Positions 1 to 11,806 of a stretch of 64,000 nucleotides of DNA are shown here, piece by piece; the stretch's first letter is position 1; each line of letters begins with the position of its first letter. The stretch is from positions 438,074-502,073 of the forward strand of contig FN543093.2 of NCBI GenBank assembly GCA_000027065.2, written 5' to 3'. The notes beneath the pieces are model-generated. The model made no database searches. It saw nothing but the letters and a program-made list of their open reading frames with translations, and was not told where the DNA came from. This DNA comes from Cronobacter turicensis z3032 (GTDB lineage Bacteria; Pseudomonadota; Gammaproteobacteria; Enterobacterales; Enterobacteriaceae). The position numbers and the translations under genes were made by a program.

Positions 1-124
1 GCGCATTGGCGAGTGTTGATGAACTCAGGCCTGCTTTACGAGACTCCGCGGCCAGTGATGAGCCTTTCTTGCGTAGCGCGGCGACAATATCGGCGGGGTG
101 CCAGTCGATAAACTTACGTTCCAT
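1..124 (-). CDS. sfsB: SfsB (Nlp/Ner-like DNA-binding regulator), N-terminal part
   Basis: The reverse strand reads MERKFIDWHPADIVAALRKK and continues for 41 codons to the window edge, closely matching the start of E. coli SfsB (Nlp), a small Ner-like helix-turn-helix regulator linked to maltose metabolism. The ATG is at 124-122 and is preceded by a GGGAGGA ribosome site. The C-terminal half, about 50 residues judging from the E. coli protein, lies outside the window. It is downstream of ispB on the same strand, as in E. coli. Confidence 0.9.
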   Translation of the reverse strand, partial: MERKFIDWHPADIVAALRKKGSSLAAESRKAGLSSSTLANA

Positions 125-158
125 GCTTCCTCCCTGTTACGGCATTAAAACCCCTGTG

Positions 159-177
159 CAGTTCCCGGGGGGAACTG
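159..177. repeat. Inverted repeat upstream of sfsB
   Basis: CAGTTCC and GGAACTG face each other across a 5-base CGGGG centre, about 35 bases upstream of the sfsB start codon. Its place fits an operator or a leader hairpin for sfsB. Autoregulation is only a guess from the protein being a DNA-binding regulator. Confidence 0.4.
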
Positions 178-408
178 ATTGATCATTTATAACACAAAAT
201 TTTCTAAATGGTTCCAGTTAGTTTTGGTCGTATTCAAAAGTGTGCTTATAACCACAAAGAAAATGTAAGTACTGAAATGGCTGATGAACGAAACGATCCG
301 TGTCTCGGCGCGGGCGATCCTGAAGAGGTGTAACAGAAAAGAAGAGAAAACAGACAGGCGTTATGGGAAATTTTATGGGCTTCGCTTTCATAACGCACAG
401 TGATAAAA

Positions 409-439
409 GCGGAAATATTTCCGCGCCAGCTGGCGCGGA
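409..439 (-). terminator. Overlapping palindromes at the end of ispB (probable terminator)
   Basis: A perfect 20-base palindrome at 420-439 (arms TCCGCGCC and GGCGCGGA around AGCT) lies just past the ispB stop codon. It overlaps a perfect 16-base palindrome at 409-424 by the shared TCCGC. On the minus strand the GC-rich stem comes first, then AAATATTT and a short T-rich stretch. It probably acts as the ispB terminator, but the T-tract is weak. Confidence 0.5.
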
Positions 440-445
440 GTAGCG

Positions 446-1417
446 TTAGTGGTCGCGCTGGACCGACATATGCGCCAGCGCAATCAGGGCGTCGCGCCAG
501 GGGGAAGGGGAGAGAATTTCAAGCGCGGCGATGGCTTTATCTGCTTCTTCTTCAGCACGCGTGCGCGTCCACTCCAGCGAGCCGCAGGCCGCCATCGTTT
601 CCAGCACCGGATCCAACAGATGACGCCCGTTGCCTTGTTCGATCGCCTCGCGGATCATCTGCGCCTGCGCCGGCGTACCGTTGTGCATCGCGTGCAGCAG
701 CGGAAGCGTCGGTTTGCCTTCGTTAAGATCGTCACCGACGTTTTTACCGAGGCGTTCGCCATCAGCGCTGTAATCCAGCAGATCGTCGATCAGCTGGAAT
801 GCGGTGCCAAGATAGCGGCCATAATCCTGCAATGCGCGCTCCTGCGCTTCGCTGGCGCCTGCCAGGATGCCGGAACACTGCGCCGCCGCCTCGAAGAGCC
901 GTGCGGTTTTGCTGTAAATAACGCGCATGTAGCTCTCTTCGGTGATGTCGGGATCGTTCACGTTCATCAACTGAAGCACTTCGCCTTCAGCGATCACGTT
1001 GACTGCTTCGGACATCACTTCAAGCACTTTGATCGATCCCAGGCTCGTCATCATCTGAAACGCGCGGGTGTAAATAAAATCTCCCACCAGAACGCTGGCG
1101 GCGTTGCCGAAGGCGGCATTCGCCGTTGCTTTTCCGCGACGCATATCCGATTCATCCACCACGTCGTCATGCAGCAGCGTGGCGGTGTGGATAAATTCAA
1201 TGAGCGCGGCGATAGTGACATGCGCTTTCCCCTCATAACCCAGTGCGCGCGCAGCGAGCACCGCGATCATCGGGCGAATGCGTTTGCCGCCGCCGCTGAC
1301 AATGTAATAGCCCAGCTGATTGATAAGCTGTACGTCGGAATTGAGCTGTTCAAGGATGGTCGCGTTGACACCGGCCATATCTTGCGCGGTTAACTCATTA
1401 ATTTTTTCTAAATTCAT
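446..1417 (-). CDS. ispB: Octaprenyl diphosphate synthase
   Basis: Makes the C40 side chain of ubiquinone and menaquinone by adding isopentenyl diphosphate to farnesyl diphosphate in the cytoplasm. The 323-residue product is full length and nearly identical to E. coli IspB. The two aspartate-rich metal-binding motifs of trans-prenyltransferases are visible: DDVVD at residues 84-88 and DDLLD at 211-215. I chose the ATG at 1417 (MNLEKINELT) because it matches the family. An in-frame upstream extension of 47 codons exists, but its sequence is not conserved. It is divergent from rplU, and sfsB follows downstream. Confidence 0.97.
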   Translation of the reverse strand: MNLEKINELTAQDMAGVNATILEQLNSDVQLINQLGYYIVSGGGKRIRPMIAVLAARALGYEGKAHVTIAALIEFIHTATLLHDDVVDESDMRRGKATANAAFGNAASVLVGDFIYTRAFQMMTSLGSIKVLEVMSEAVNVIAEGEVLQLMNVNDPDITEESYMRVIYSKTARLFEAAAQCSGILAGASEAQERALQDYGRYLGTAFQLIDDLLDYSADGERLGKNVGDDLNEGKPTLPLLHAMHNGTPAQAQMIREAIEQGNGRHLLDPVLETMAACGSLEWTRTRAEEEADKAIAALEILSPSPWRDALIALAHMSVQRDH

Positions 1418-1574
1418 CGCAAAAGTCTGGCTATCGTCCTGTTTACCACAGTCTGTAAGGGAGAAGGTAAGGATCGTGGATTCTAAATGTAGTACAGATT
1501 GTACCGGAAAAACGCGGCAGATAAACGCCGCCGTCACGGTTGTGTTTTTTTTCCGCACCGAACAACAAACGGGC

Positions 1575-1603
1575 TTGTCAAAGCGTCCCGATTTGCGTAA
1601 TAT
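1575..1603 (+). promoter_or_regulatory. Probable sigma-70 promoter of rplU-rpmA
   Basis: A -35 box TTGTCA (1575-1580) and a -10 box TAATAT (1598-1603) are separated by exactly 17 bases and lie 72 bases upstream of the rplU start. The boxes are near consensus, as expected for a ribosomal protein operon. Confidence 0.6.
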
Positions 1604-1629
1604 TCGCGCCCTATTGTGAATATTTATAG

Positions 1630-1986
<357 letters not shown>

Positions 1987-2005
1987 GACCTGAGGAGAGA
2001 TTTAA

Positions 2006-2263
<258 letters not shown>

Positions 2264-2290
2264 GGTTTTCTCGGTCCGGTAACGGATTAA

Positions 2291-2317
2291 AGCCCCGCAA
2301 CCTGTTGCGGGGCTTTT
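2291..2317 (+). terminator. Intrinsic terminator after rpmA
   Basis: AGCCCCGCAA pairs with TTGCGGGGCT around a 4-base loop, followed by a T-run. A classic rho-independent terminator closing the rplU-rpmA transcript before yhbE. Confidence 0.85.
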
Positions 2318-2357
2318 TACATTGGAAACCCGGTAATCTTTCTGTAGGGAAACGGGC

Positions 2358-4512
<2,155 letters not shown>

Positions 4513-4520
4513 AAGAAAAA

Positions 4521-4542
4521 GGCCGGGAAACCGGCCTTTTTT
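4521..4542 (+). terminator. Intrinsic terminator after obgE
   Basis: GGCCGG-GAAA-CCGGCC followed by six T residues. It ends the yhbE-obgE transcript and, with A-residues on the other side, may also stop the opposing pmrB-like transcript. Confidence 0.85.
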
Positions 4543-4573
4543 AATGGCATGAACCTTTAAACGTTCCGCCTGG

Positions 4574-5638
4574 TTATGACTGGTTAATCTCTTCCGGTAG
4601 CCAGCATGAAGCCATAAGTCCGCCGTTCGGCCCATCTTCCAGAATTAACTTGCCGCGATGCAGATGCACAATACGCTGCACAATGCTCAGCCCCAGGCCG
4701 CTGCCGCCATAGCGCTGATCCAGCCGCCGGAAAGGCTCGATAATCGCCTCACGCTGCGCCTGCGGGATCCCTGGGCCTTCATCGATTACGGTCAGGCGGC
4801 TGCCGCCCTCGTCAGAAGATAACCGCACCTCAATGCAGCTTTGCTCAGGACTGTACCGCGACGCGTTTTCCAGCAGATTTCGCAGCATCAGGCGCAGCAA
4901 CACCGCATCACCCTGAACGCGCAATGTCGTCTCGTCATGAGGCCAGACAATATGCTGCCCGCGCTGTCCCGCCAGCTCGTCCAGTTCACTGTGTAGCGGC
5001 GTAAGAATATCTTCATTCCAGCACAGCGTTTCATGATGCCCGCTCGCCAGCGCCTGGCCCGCGCGCGACAGCATCAGCAGTTGTTCAACGGTATGCATCA
5101 GGCGATCGATACGTGCGAGCAATGGTGTGGCCTGAGAGACGCCAGATTGCTCCATCAGCTCCAGATGCAGGCGAATACCCGCCAGCGGCGTGCGTAGCTC
5201 ATGGGCCGCATCCGCCGTGAACAGACGCTCCTGCTGGATAGTGTGATCGAGCCGTGAAAAAAGCTGGTTAAGCGAGAGCGTCACCGCGCTTATCTCTTCC
5301 ATTGCGGAATCGACGGGCACGGGAGAGAGATTATCCGCTGAGCGCCTGGCGAGTGTCCGGCTAAGCTGACTGAGCGGGCGGGTTATCCACGTGACGGCCC
5401 AAAAAGAGAAGAACAGGGTAAATCCGACCATTACCAGGGACGGCACCAGCAGAGAGGCGATCGCCTCGCGGATCTCTTTCTCGACATGATGGGTACGGGA
5501 TTTGGCTGACAGCGTTTCATTCACCAGAAAACTTATCTGTTCGCGGCTTTCGTGCCAGAGCCAGATAACACTAATCAGCTGAAAGAAAAGCAGAATAAGC
5601 GCAAGCATCAGCATCAGCCGACGGCGCATGCTGTTCAT
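4574..5638 (-). CDS. pmrB: PmrB/BasS-like sensor histidine kinase
   Basis: A 354-residue inner-membrane kinase resembling Salmonella PmrB, which senses Fe(III), Al(III) and mild acid and drives lipid A modification. Seen: membrane segment about 10-28, a short periplasmic loop 29-63, membrane segment about 64-84, HAMP, the phospho-accepting His146 in HELRTPLAG, an N-box near NLLENASRYS and the G-box DEGPGIP. The loop keeps two ExxE motifs (E30-E33 and E55-E58), the metal-sensing motif of PmrB. Its start overlaps the regulator stop by four bases (ATGA). The exact orthology (PmrB rather than another QseC-type kinase) is inferred. Confidence 0.8.
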   Translation of the reverse strand: MNSMRRRLMLMLALILLFFQLISVIWLWHESREQISFLVNETLSAKSRTHHVEKEIREAIASLLVPSLVMVGFTLFFSFWAVTWITRPLSQLSRTLARRSADNLSPVPVDSAMEEISAVTLSLNQLFSRLDHTIQQERLFTADAAHELRTPLAGIRLHLELMEQSGVSQATPLLARIDRLMHTVEQLLMLSRAGQALASGHHETLCWNEDILTPLHSELDELAGQRGQHIVWPHDETTLRVQGDAVLLRLMLRNLLENASRYSPEQSCIEVRLSSDEGGSRLTVIDEGPGIPQAQREAIIEPFRRLDQRYGGSGLGLSIVQRIVHLHRGKLILEDGPNGGLMASCWLPEEINQS

Positions 5639-6297
5639 GAAAGGCGCTCCAGCCGGTAGCCCACGCCACGTATGGTGCGGATGCGGGTTTTGCCAAGCTT
5701 ACGGCGCAGGTTATGGATATGCACTTCCAGCGTATTGGAGCTGGGATCGTCCTGCCAGCTGTAGATATCCTGTTGCAGGGTTTCACGATGCACCGTCTGG
5801 CCGATACGCATCATCAGGCGGGTGAGTAACGCGAACTCTTTCGGCGTCACTTCTACGGGCAGTCCCTGGAGCAATACCTGCTGCGTTTGCAGGTTGAGCG
5901 TAATGTCGTCGTGCTGTAGCAGATTGTCGCTATGGCCCTGATAACGGCGAATCAGCGCCCGCGCCCGGGCGTGAAGTTCCGCCAGCGCAAAGGGCTTGAC
6001 CAGATAGTCATCCGCGCCCGCATCAAGCCCGCTGACGCGATCTTCCAGCGCGTCGCGCGCCGTGAGGATAAGCACCGGGGTTGTGACGCCGCTTCGGCGC
6101 CACTGGCTAAGCAGCGTGGCGCCGTCTTTGTCCGGCAGGCCTAAATCGAGAATAATCAGGCTGTACTCGCCGCTCTGGAGCAGGGCGTCGCCTTCGGTGG
6201 CATTCGCGGCACAATCCAGCGCATAGCCCTCGTTGCCGAGCGCGAGCGCCAGTCCTTCCTGTAACAGCAGATCATCTTCGACTATCAGCAGTTTCAT
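5635..6297 (-). CDS. pmrA: PmrA/BasR-like OmpR-family response regulator
   Basis: A 220-residue regulator with an N-terminal receiver domain (acidic pocket around E7-D8-D9, phospho-acceptor Asp51 in LDLGLPD, Lys in the LVKPF motif) and a C-terminal winged-helix OmpR/PhoB domain ending in the IRTIRGVGYRL signature. It resembles PmrA/BasR more than other regulators I know. It starts two bases after the dacB stop codon and overlaps the kinase gene, so transcription from dacB almost certainly reads into both. In E. coli and Salmonella pmrAB lies elsewhere, next to eptA. Confidence 0.82.
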   Translation of the reverse strand: MKLLIVEDDLLLQEGLALALGNEGYALDCAANATEGDALLQSGEYSLIILDLGLPDKDGATLLSQWRRSGVTTPVLILTARDALEDRVSGLDAGADDYLVKPFALAELHARARALIRRYQGHSDNLLQHDDITLNLQTQQVLLQGLPVEVTPKEFALLTRLMMRIGQTVHRETLQQDIYSWQDDPSSNTLEVHIHNLRRKLGKTRIRTIRGVGYRLERLS

Positions 6298-6299
6298 CG

Positions 6300-7733
6300 T
6301 TAATTATTCTGGTAAAGGTCGCGGTAGAGTCGGCTCTCAAAGCGCACCAGCGGAATACGGCGGTTGCGCTGATCGGTAGGCTCTACGGCATAACCGGAAA
6401 GATATTGAACAAACGCCATGCGCTGTCCGCTGGCCGTCGTAATAAAGCCTGCCAGGTTATAAACCCCTTGCAGCGAGCCGGTTTTGGCGGAAACTTTGCC
6501 GTCAACGCCTGCCTCATGGAGACCCGCGCGGTACAGCAGAGATCCGTCATGCCCCGCCAGCGGCAGCATAGAGATAAAATTCAGCTGGCTGTCGTTGCGG
6601 GCGATGTATTGCAGCACCTGCATCATCGTCGCAGGCGCTATCAGATTATGGCGCGACAGACCGGAACCATCCACCACGATGGTATTGCCTAGATCCACGC
6701 CCGCCTTCTGACGCAGGATCTGGCGAACGGCGTCAGAGCCTGCGCGCCAGGTGCCGGGTACGCCGTAGAAATTACGCCCGATGGTGCGAAACACCGTGTC
6801 GGCGATCATATTGTCGGATTTCTTTAACATTACGCGCAGGAGATCGTGCAGCGGGGGAGACTGGCGGCTCGCGATAACCGTCCCCGGCTCGTTGGGCTGC
6901 GTCTGGCGCAGCAACGTGCCGTTATAGGTAATGCCCGCTTGTTTCAGCTCCGCTTTCAGTATCGCGCCGGCATAGCCTGCGCCATCCTGAATCGCGAAGG
7001 CCAGCGGCAGCGGATCGGCGCGCTGCGTCATGCAGCCTGTCAACGTATAACGGTTCAGATCGCCTGTCACCACGTCCAGCTCGCAATACTGCGCTTCCGA
7101 CGATCCGCGCGGCAGGGTTTTTACCTGGCTGTAGACGGTGACCGGATAATAAGAGGCGATACGCACAAATGCCGGTTCGCCCGCCTGCGGCGCGCTGTAG
7201 AGCGATACCGAAAAACAGTTGCGATCGACGATGGCGGCAGACGGCGGGGCGCTGAAGCATTGTGTCATGTCGTTCCACGGCCAGCCGGGCGCTTTATCAT
7301 GGCTTGCGAAAGCGGAGGTATCGATCAGCACGTTTCCTTTTATTTGCTGAACCCCCGCTTTTTTCAGCGCCGTCACCATATTGCGCATATCCTGACGCTT
7401 AAAGGTTGGGTCGCCGGTGAAACGCGCAATTAAATCGCCATCAAGCACGCCATCGCGAACATCGCCACGGCTCTCGAGCGTGGTGGTGAAGCGGTAGTCT
7501 GGCCCAAGCTGCAATAGCGCGGCCAGCGCAGTAATCACTTTTTGCGTACTGGCAGGCAACGCCATCTGCTGGCTGTGAAAATCAATCTCAGGGGAGCTGG
7601 CTCCGACTTTTTGCACCATCAGGGCGAGATTCGCGCCGGCGGGTAACTGATTGATATACTCTTCAACATTGGCGGCACTGGCATTCAGGGCTACACTGGT
7701 GGTCAATCCGACAGCAAATCTGGAAAATCGCAT
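6300..7733 (-). CDS. dacB: D-alanyl-D-alanine carboxypeptidase/endopeptidase PBP4
   Basis: A class C low-molecular-mass penicillin-binding protein acting in the periplasm on peptidoglycan side chains and cross-links. The 477-residue product equals the length of E. coli DacB. A signal peptide ends near residue 20 (NASAAN), and the three serine-transferase motifs are intact: STQK at 62-65, SDN at 306-308 and KTG at 417-419. The long insert between the first two motifs is the normal PBP4 domain insertion. It is the first gene of a tight three-gene run with the pmrA- and pmrB-like genes, and divergent from greA. Confidence 0.96.
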   Translation of the reverse strand: MRFSRFAVGLTTSVALNASAANVEEYINQLPAGANLALMVQKVGASSPEIDFHSQQMALPASTQKVITALAALLQLGPDYRFTTTLESRGDVRDGVLDGDLIARFTGDPTFKRQDMRNMVTALKKAGVQQIKGNVLIDTSAFASHDKAPGWPWNDMTQCFSAPPSAAIVDRNCFSVSLYSAPQAGEPAFVRIASYYPVTVYSQVKTLPRGSSEAQYCELDVVTGDLNRYTLTGCMTQRADPLPLAFAIQDGAGYAGAILKAELKQAGITYNGTLLRQTQPNEPGTVIASRQSPPLHDLLRVMLKKSDNMIADTVFRTIGRNFYGVPGTWRAGSDAVRQILRQKAGVDLGNTIVVDGSGLSRHNLIAPATMMQVLQYIARNDSQLNFISMLPLAGHDGSLLYRAGLHEAGVDGKVSAKTGSLQGVYNLAGFITTASGQRMAFVQYLSGYAVEPTDQRNRRIPLVRFESRLYRDLYQNN

Positions 7734-7852
7734 AATCTCGCGGTAACAGCTGGAAACGTGCCGTCATACTAAGGCGCATCGCCCTGCAAAGTAAACGATG
7801 ACCCTTCGGGAACTTCAGGGTAAAATACGTATCAAATTGCAAAATCGTTCCT

Positions 7853-7889
7853 GACCTGGGGCTTTGTCTCCGGGTCAGTTTTCTTTTGT
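7853..7889 (+). terminator. greA leader terminator (GraL-like)
   Basis: GACCTGG pairs with CCGGGTC, followed by the T-rich TTTTCTTTTG, about 90 bases before greA and inside its leader. In E. coli the greA leader has such a terminator and yields the short GraL RNAs. Similarity of position and structure suggests the same here; the RNA itself is inferred. Confidence 0.55.
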
Positions 7890-7980
7890 TTGCCGTCCGG
7901 GACTGGAAGGTTTTCCGGGTTGGCGTGCAGCCGGAGCGGGCTGTGAACCGTTCTTAACAGGACAGTGAGAGGTATAACAA

Positions 7981-8457
7981 ATGCAACCTATTCCGATGAC
8001 CTTACGTGGCGCTGAGAAATTACGCGAAGAGCTGGAGTATCTGAAATCCGTGCGTCGTCCGGAAATCATCGCCGCTATCGCCGATGCCCGCGAGCATGGC
8101 GATCTGAAAGAAAATGCCGAATACCATGCTGCTCGCGAGCAACAGGGTTTCTGCGAAGGGCGTATTAAAGATATCGAAGCGAAGCTGTCGAATGCTCAGG
8201 TGATTGATATCACCAAGATGCCTAACAATGGCCGTGTGATTTTCGGCTCTACCGTTACGGTACTGAACCTGGATACTGATGAAGAGCAGACGTACCGCAT
8301 CGTTGGCGACGACGAAGCAGACTTCAAACAGAATCTCATTTCGGTGAACTCGCCTATCGCGCGTGGTCTGGTGGGTAAAGAGCTGGACGACGTGGTGACC
8401 ATTAATACCCCGGGCGGGCAGGTTGAATTTGAGATTATCAAAGTCGATTATCTCTAA
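7981..8457 (+). CDS. greA: Transcript cleavage factor GreA
   Basis: Rescues backtracked RNA polymerase by stimulating cleavage of the 3' end of the nascent RNA. The 158-residue protein is full length and begins [21 protein letters not shown]. Residues about 1-75 form the antiparallel coiled coil that enters the secondary channel, with the acidic tip near the [17 protein letters not shown] segment. The rest is the FKBP-like C-terminal domain. A GTGAGAGGT ribosome site precedes the ATG. It stands alone, with a leader terminator upstream and a terminator downstream. Confidence 0.98.
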   Translation: MQPIPMTLRGAEKLREELEYLKSVRRPEIIAAIADAREHGDLKENAEYHAAREQQGFCEGRIKDIEAKLSNAQVIDITKMPNNGRVIFGSTVTVLNLDTDEEQTYRIVGDDEADFKQNLISVNSPIARGLVGKELDDVVTINTPGGQVEFEIIKVDYL

Positions 8458-8580
8458 CGCCAGCCTCTGAACGGCTGTTTTTTCGGTAAGAGACACGCCT
8501 GATAGTCAAACTGGCTGATTTGTGCGATTCACCTCAACCGACATGACAGCAATGCCGTTCAGATTGTAAAGAAAGGAAAA

Positions 8581-8600
8581 AGGCCGCTAAGCGGCCTTTT
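8581..8600. terminator. Terminator between greA and yhbY
   Basis: AGGCCGC-TAA-GCGGCCT with A-residues before and T-residues after, so it can work in both directions for the convergent greA and yhbY transcripts. Confidence 0.75.
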
Positions 8601-8677
8601 ATCAACAATCGGAGCGTGGCATTTTGCACCCTTGCCTGTAGTTTGCGGCTTCTGCGATCGCTCGCAAAACCCACAGC

Positions 8678-8971
8678 TTAGCGGGGCAGCGAAATTTTAC
8701 GTTCCTTTGACGGGCGGTAGAGCACCAGCGTTTTTCCGATGACCTGTACATTACAGGCGCCGGTTTCACGCACGATGGCATCCACAACCAGGGTTTTAGT
8801 TTCGCGGTCTTCGGTGGCGATCTTCACCTTGATTAACTCATGGTGCTCAAGCGCTTGTTCAATCTCGGCCAGTACCCCTTCGGTCAAACCATTGTTGCCA
8901 AGCATAACCACCGGCTTGAGCGGATGGGCGAGACCTTTCAGGTGCTGTTTTTGTTTAGTACTCAGATTCAT
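8678..8971 (-). CDS. yhbY: Ribosome assembly RNA-binding protein YhbY (CRM domain)
   Basis: A 97-residue single CRM (CRS1-YhbY) domain protein that associates with pre-50S particles in E. coli. The whole sequence matches, including the conserved loop seen here as VMLGNNGLTEGVLAEIEQAL, split across the GxxG-type RNA-binding motif. It is divergent from rlmE, another 50S maturation gene, with a 124-base spacer. Start: ATG at 8971, matching the family N-terminus MNLSTKQKQHLKGL. Confidence 0.96.
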   Translation of the reverse strand: MNLSTKQKQHLKGLAHPLKPVVMLGNNGLTEGVLAEIEQALEHHELIKVKIATEDRETKTLVVDAIVRETGACNVQVIGKTLVLYRPSKERKISLPR

Positions 8972-9095
8972 CGTATTTTTTGCTTACGTTGGGATTGAAA
9001 ACGGGTCATTCTACCGCCATCTCCCAATTATCGCCAAATGGCAATACGTGGGTTTTTGAGCCTGCGGCTCACGATGAACCCGGATGGAATGTGAA

Positions 9096-9725
9096 ATGAC
9101 AGGTAAAAAGCGTTCTGCCAGCTCCAGTCGCTGGCTACAGGAACACTTTAGCGATAAATATGTTCAACAGGCGCAGAAAAAAGGGTTACGTTCCCGTGCC
9201 TGGTTTAAACTTGATGAAATACAGCAAAGTGACAAGATTTTTAAACCAGGAATGACGGTTGTCGATCTTGGCGCCGCGCCTGGCGGATGGTCACAGTATG
9301 TAGTCACGCAAATCGGAGGAGCAGGCCGTATTATCGCTTGCGATCTTTTACCAATGGATCCTATCGTTGGTGTGGACTTCCTTCAGGGCGACTTTCGTGA
9401 TGAATTAGTCATGAAAGCGTTACTTGAACGCGTGGGTGACAGTAAAGTACAGGTTGTCATGTCAGATATGGCACCGAACATGAGCGGGACTCCGGCTGTA
9501 GATATCCCCCGCGCCATGTATCTGGTGGAACTGGCGCTTGAGATGTGTCGGGATGTCCTGGCGCCGGGCGGCAGTTTTGTAGTGAAGGTGTTTCAGGGCG
9601 AAGGTTTCGATGAGTACCTGCGGGAAATTCGCTCCCTGTTTACGAAGGTGAAAGTTCGTAAACCGGACTCTTCTCGTGCCCGTTCACGTGAAGTGTACAT
9701 TGTAGCGACCGGGCGCAAACTATAG
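9096..9725 (+). CDS. rlmE: 23S rRNA 2'-O-methyltransferase RlmE (U2552)
   Basis: Methylates the ribose of U2552 in the 23S A-loop using S-adenosylmethionine, late in 50S assembly. The 209-residue product carries the SAM-binding [12 protein letters not shown] at 57-68 and the full K38-D124-K164-E199 catalytic tetrad. I chose the ATG at 9096 ([10 protein letters not shown]), as in E. coli. An in-frame ATG at 9084 adds only four residues. ftsH follows after 47 bases, the usual rlmE-ftsH pair. Confidence 0.97.
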   Translation: MTGKKRSASSSRWLQEHFSDKYVQQAQKKGLRSRAWFKLDEIQQSDKIFKPGMTVVDLGAAPGGWSQYVVTQIGGAGRIIACDLLPMDPIVGVDFLQGDFRDELVMKALLERVGDSKVQVVMSDMAPNMSGTPAVDIPRAMYLVELALEMCRDVLAPGGSFVVKVFQGEGFDEYLREIRSLFTKVKVRKPDSSRARSREVYIVATGRKL

Positions 9726-9772
9726 TACCCTGACGCTGTTTGTTAACACAGTTGTAATATGAGGTTAATCCC

Positions 9773-11716
9773 TTGAGTGACATGGCGAAAAACCTAATAC
9801 TCTGGCTGGTCATCGCAGTTGTGCTGATGTCAGTATTCCAGAGCTTTGGGCCCAGCGAGTCGAGTGGCCGTAGGGTGGATTACTCTACCTTCCTGCAAGA
9901 AGTTAACCAGGACCAGGTTCGCGAAGCGCGTATCAATGGACGTGAAATCAACGTTACCAAGAAAGATAGTAACCGATACACGACTTATATTCCCGTAAAC
10001 GATCCCAAACTCCTTGATAACCTGCTGACTAAAAACGTAAAAGTTGTCGGCGAACCGCCTGAAGAGCAGAGCCTGCTGGCCACTATCTTCATCTCCTGGT
10101 TCCCGATGCTGTTGCTGATTGGGGTCTGGATATTCTTTATGCGCCAGATGCAGGGCGGCGGTGGCAAAGGCGCCATGTCGTTCGGCAAAAGCAAAGCGCG
10201 CATGTTGACGGAAGATCAGATTAAAACCACTTTCGCTGACGTGGCAGGCTGCGACGAAGCGAAAGAGGAAGTCGCCGAGCTGGTGGAATACCTGCGCGAG
10301 CCGAGCCGTTTCCAGAAGCTGGGCGGTAAAATTCCGAAGGGCGTCCTCATGGTCGGCCCGCCGGGTACTGGTAAAACCCTGCTGGCGAAAGCTATCGCGG
10401 GCGAGGCGAAAGTGCCGTTCTTTACCATTTCCGGTTCTGACTTCGTAGAAATGTTCGTGGGTGTGGGCGCGTCCCGTGTTCGCGACATGTTCGAACAAGC
10501 TAAAAAAGCGGCGCCGTGCATCATCTTTATCGATGAAATCGATGCCGTGGGTCGCCAGCGTGGCGCCGGTCTTGGCGGCGGTCACGATGAACGTGAGCAG
10601 ACCCTAAACCAGATGCTGGTTGAAATGGATGGTTTTGAAGGCAACGAAGGCATTATCGTCATCGCGGCGACTAACCGTCCTGACGTGCTTGACCCTGCGC
10701 TGCTGCGTCCAGGCCGTTTCGACCGTCAGGTCGTGGTTGGTCTGCCGGACGTGCGTGGTCGCGAACAGATCCTGAAAGTGCACATGCGTCGCGTACCGCT
10801 GGCGCCGGATATCGACGCGGCAATCATTGCGCGCGGTACGCCTGGCTTCTCCGGTGCTGATCTTGCTAACCTGGTCAACGAAGCGGCGCTGTTTGCCGCG
10901 CGCGGCAACAAACGTGTCGTTTCGATGGTTGAGTTCGAAAAAGCGAAAGACAAAATCATGATGGGCGCGGAACGCCGCTCCATGGTGATGACGGAAGCGC
11001 AGAAAGAATCCACCGCGTATCACGAAGCGGGCCATGCGATTATCGGCCGTCTGGTGCCAGAGCACGATCCGGTTCATAAAGTGACGATTATCCCGCGCGG
11101 TCGCGCGCTGGGCGTAACGTTCTTCCTGCCTGAGGGCGACGCTATCAGCGCCAGCCGTCAGAAGCTGGAAAGCCAGATTTCTACGCTGTACGGCGGTCGT
11201 CTGGCGGAAGAGATTATCTACGGGCCGGAGCATGTCTCCACCGGTGCGTCTAACGATATTAAAGTCGCGACTAACCTTGCCCGTAACATGGTGACCCAGT
11301 GGGGCTTCTCCGACAAACTCGGTCCGCTGCTGTACGCGGAAGAAGAAGGTGAAGTATTCCTGGGCCGCAGCGTGGCAAAAGCCAAGCATATGTCAGATGA
11401 AACGGCGCGTATCATCGATCAGGAAGTTAAAGCCCTGATTGAACGTAACTACAACCGCGCTCGTCAGATCCTGAACGATAACATGGACATCCTGCATGCC
11501 ATGAAAGACGCACTGATGAAGTATGAAACCATCGACGCGCCGCAAATCGACGATCTGATGGCTCGCCGTGATGTTCGCCCGCCAGCGGGTTGGGAAGATC
11601 CGGGTGCCAACAACAACTCTGACAGCAATGGTACGCCGCGTGCGCCGCGTCCGGTTGATGAACCGCGTACGCCGAACCCGGGCAACACCATGTCTGAGCA
11701 GTTTGGCGATAAATAA
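9773..11716 (+). CDS. ftsH: ATP-dependent zinc metalloprotease FtsH
   Basis: The essential membrane-bound AAA protease; known E. coli substrates include LpxC, sigma-32 and failed membrane proteins. Seen: two membrane segments (about 5-25 and 100-123) flanking a periplasmic domain, Walker A GPPGTGKT at 195-202, the second AAA signature [10 protein letters not shown], an SRH region, and the zinc motif HEAGH at 417-421. A TTG at 9773 has a GAGG eight bases upstream and gives 647 residues. An ATG at 9782 gives the 644-residue form used for E. coli, but its ribosome site is distant. A terminator follows. Confidence 0.97.
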   Translation: MSDMAKNLILWLVIAVVLMSVFQSFGPSESSGRRVDYSTFLQEVNQDQVREARINGREINVTKKDSNRYTTYIPVNDPKLLDNLLTKNVKVVGEPPEEQSLLATIFISWFPMLLLIGVWIFFMRQMQGGGGKGAMSFGKSKARMLTEDQIKTTFADVAGCDEAKEEVAELVEYLREPSRFQKLGGKIPKGVLMVGPPGTGKTLLAKAIAGEAKVPFFTISGSDFVEMFVGVGASRVRDMFEQAKKAAPCIIFIDEIDAVGRQRGAGLGGGHDEREQTLNQMLVEMDGFEGNEGIIVIAATNRPDVLDPALLRPGRFDRQVVVGLPDVRGREQILKVHMRRVPLAPDIDAAIIARGTPGFSGADLANLVNEAALFAARGNKRVVSMVEFEKAKDKIMMGAERRSMVMTEAQKESTAYHEAGHAIIGRLVPEHDPVHKVTIIPRGRALGVTFFLPEGDAISASRQKLESQISTLYGGRLAEEIIYGPEHVSTGASNDIKVATNLARNMVTQWGFSDKLGPLLYAEEEGEVFLGRSVAKAKHMSDETARIIDQEVKALIERNYNRARQILNDNMDILHAMKDALMKYETIDAPQIDDLMARRDVRPPAGWEDPGANNNSDSNGTPRAPRPVDEPRTPNPGNTMSEQFGDK

Positions 11717-11745
11717 TTGCCTGCTGTAGCACCGCTGCATTAATT

Positions 11746-11770
11746 AAAACCCCGGCCTGTCCGGGGTTTT
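11746..11770 (+). terminator. Intrinsic terminator after ftsH
   Basis: AAAACCCCGG-CCTGT-CCGGGGTTTT followed by a T-rich stretch. It separates ftsH from folP-glmM; read-through is possible because folP starts only 37 bases later. Confidence 0.8.
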
Positions 11771-11806
11771 CTGTTTTCGTTCATTCAAGTTCATAAGGGA
11801 ATGGCA

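Larger units (their letters stand above)
125..445. other. Spacer between ispB and sfsB
   Basis: These 321 bases hold no convincing gene. The half next to sfsB is AT-rich (about 180-270) and contains an inverted repeat at 159-177, consistent with the sfsB promoter region. The ispB side holds two overlapping palindromes (409-424 and 420-439). Nothing else is recognisable. Confidence 0.6.
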
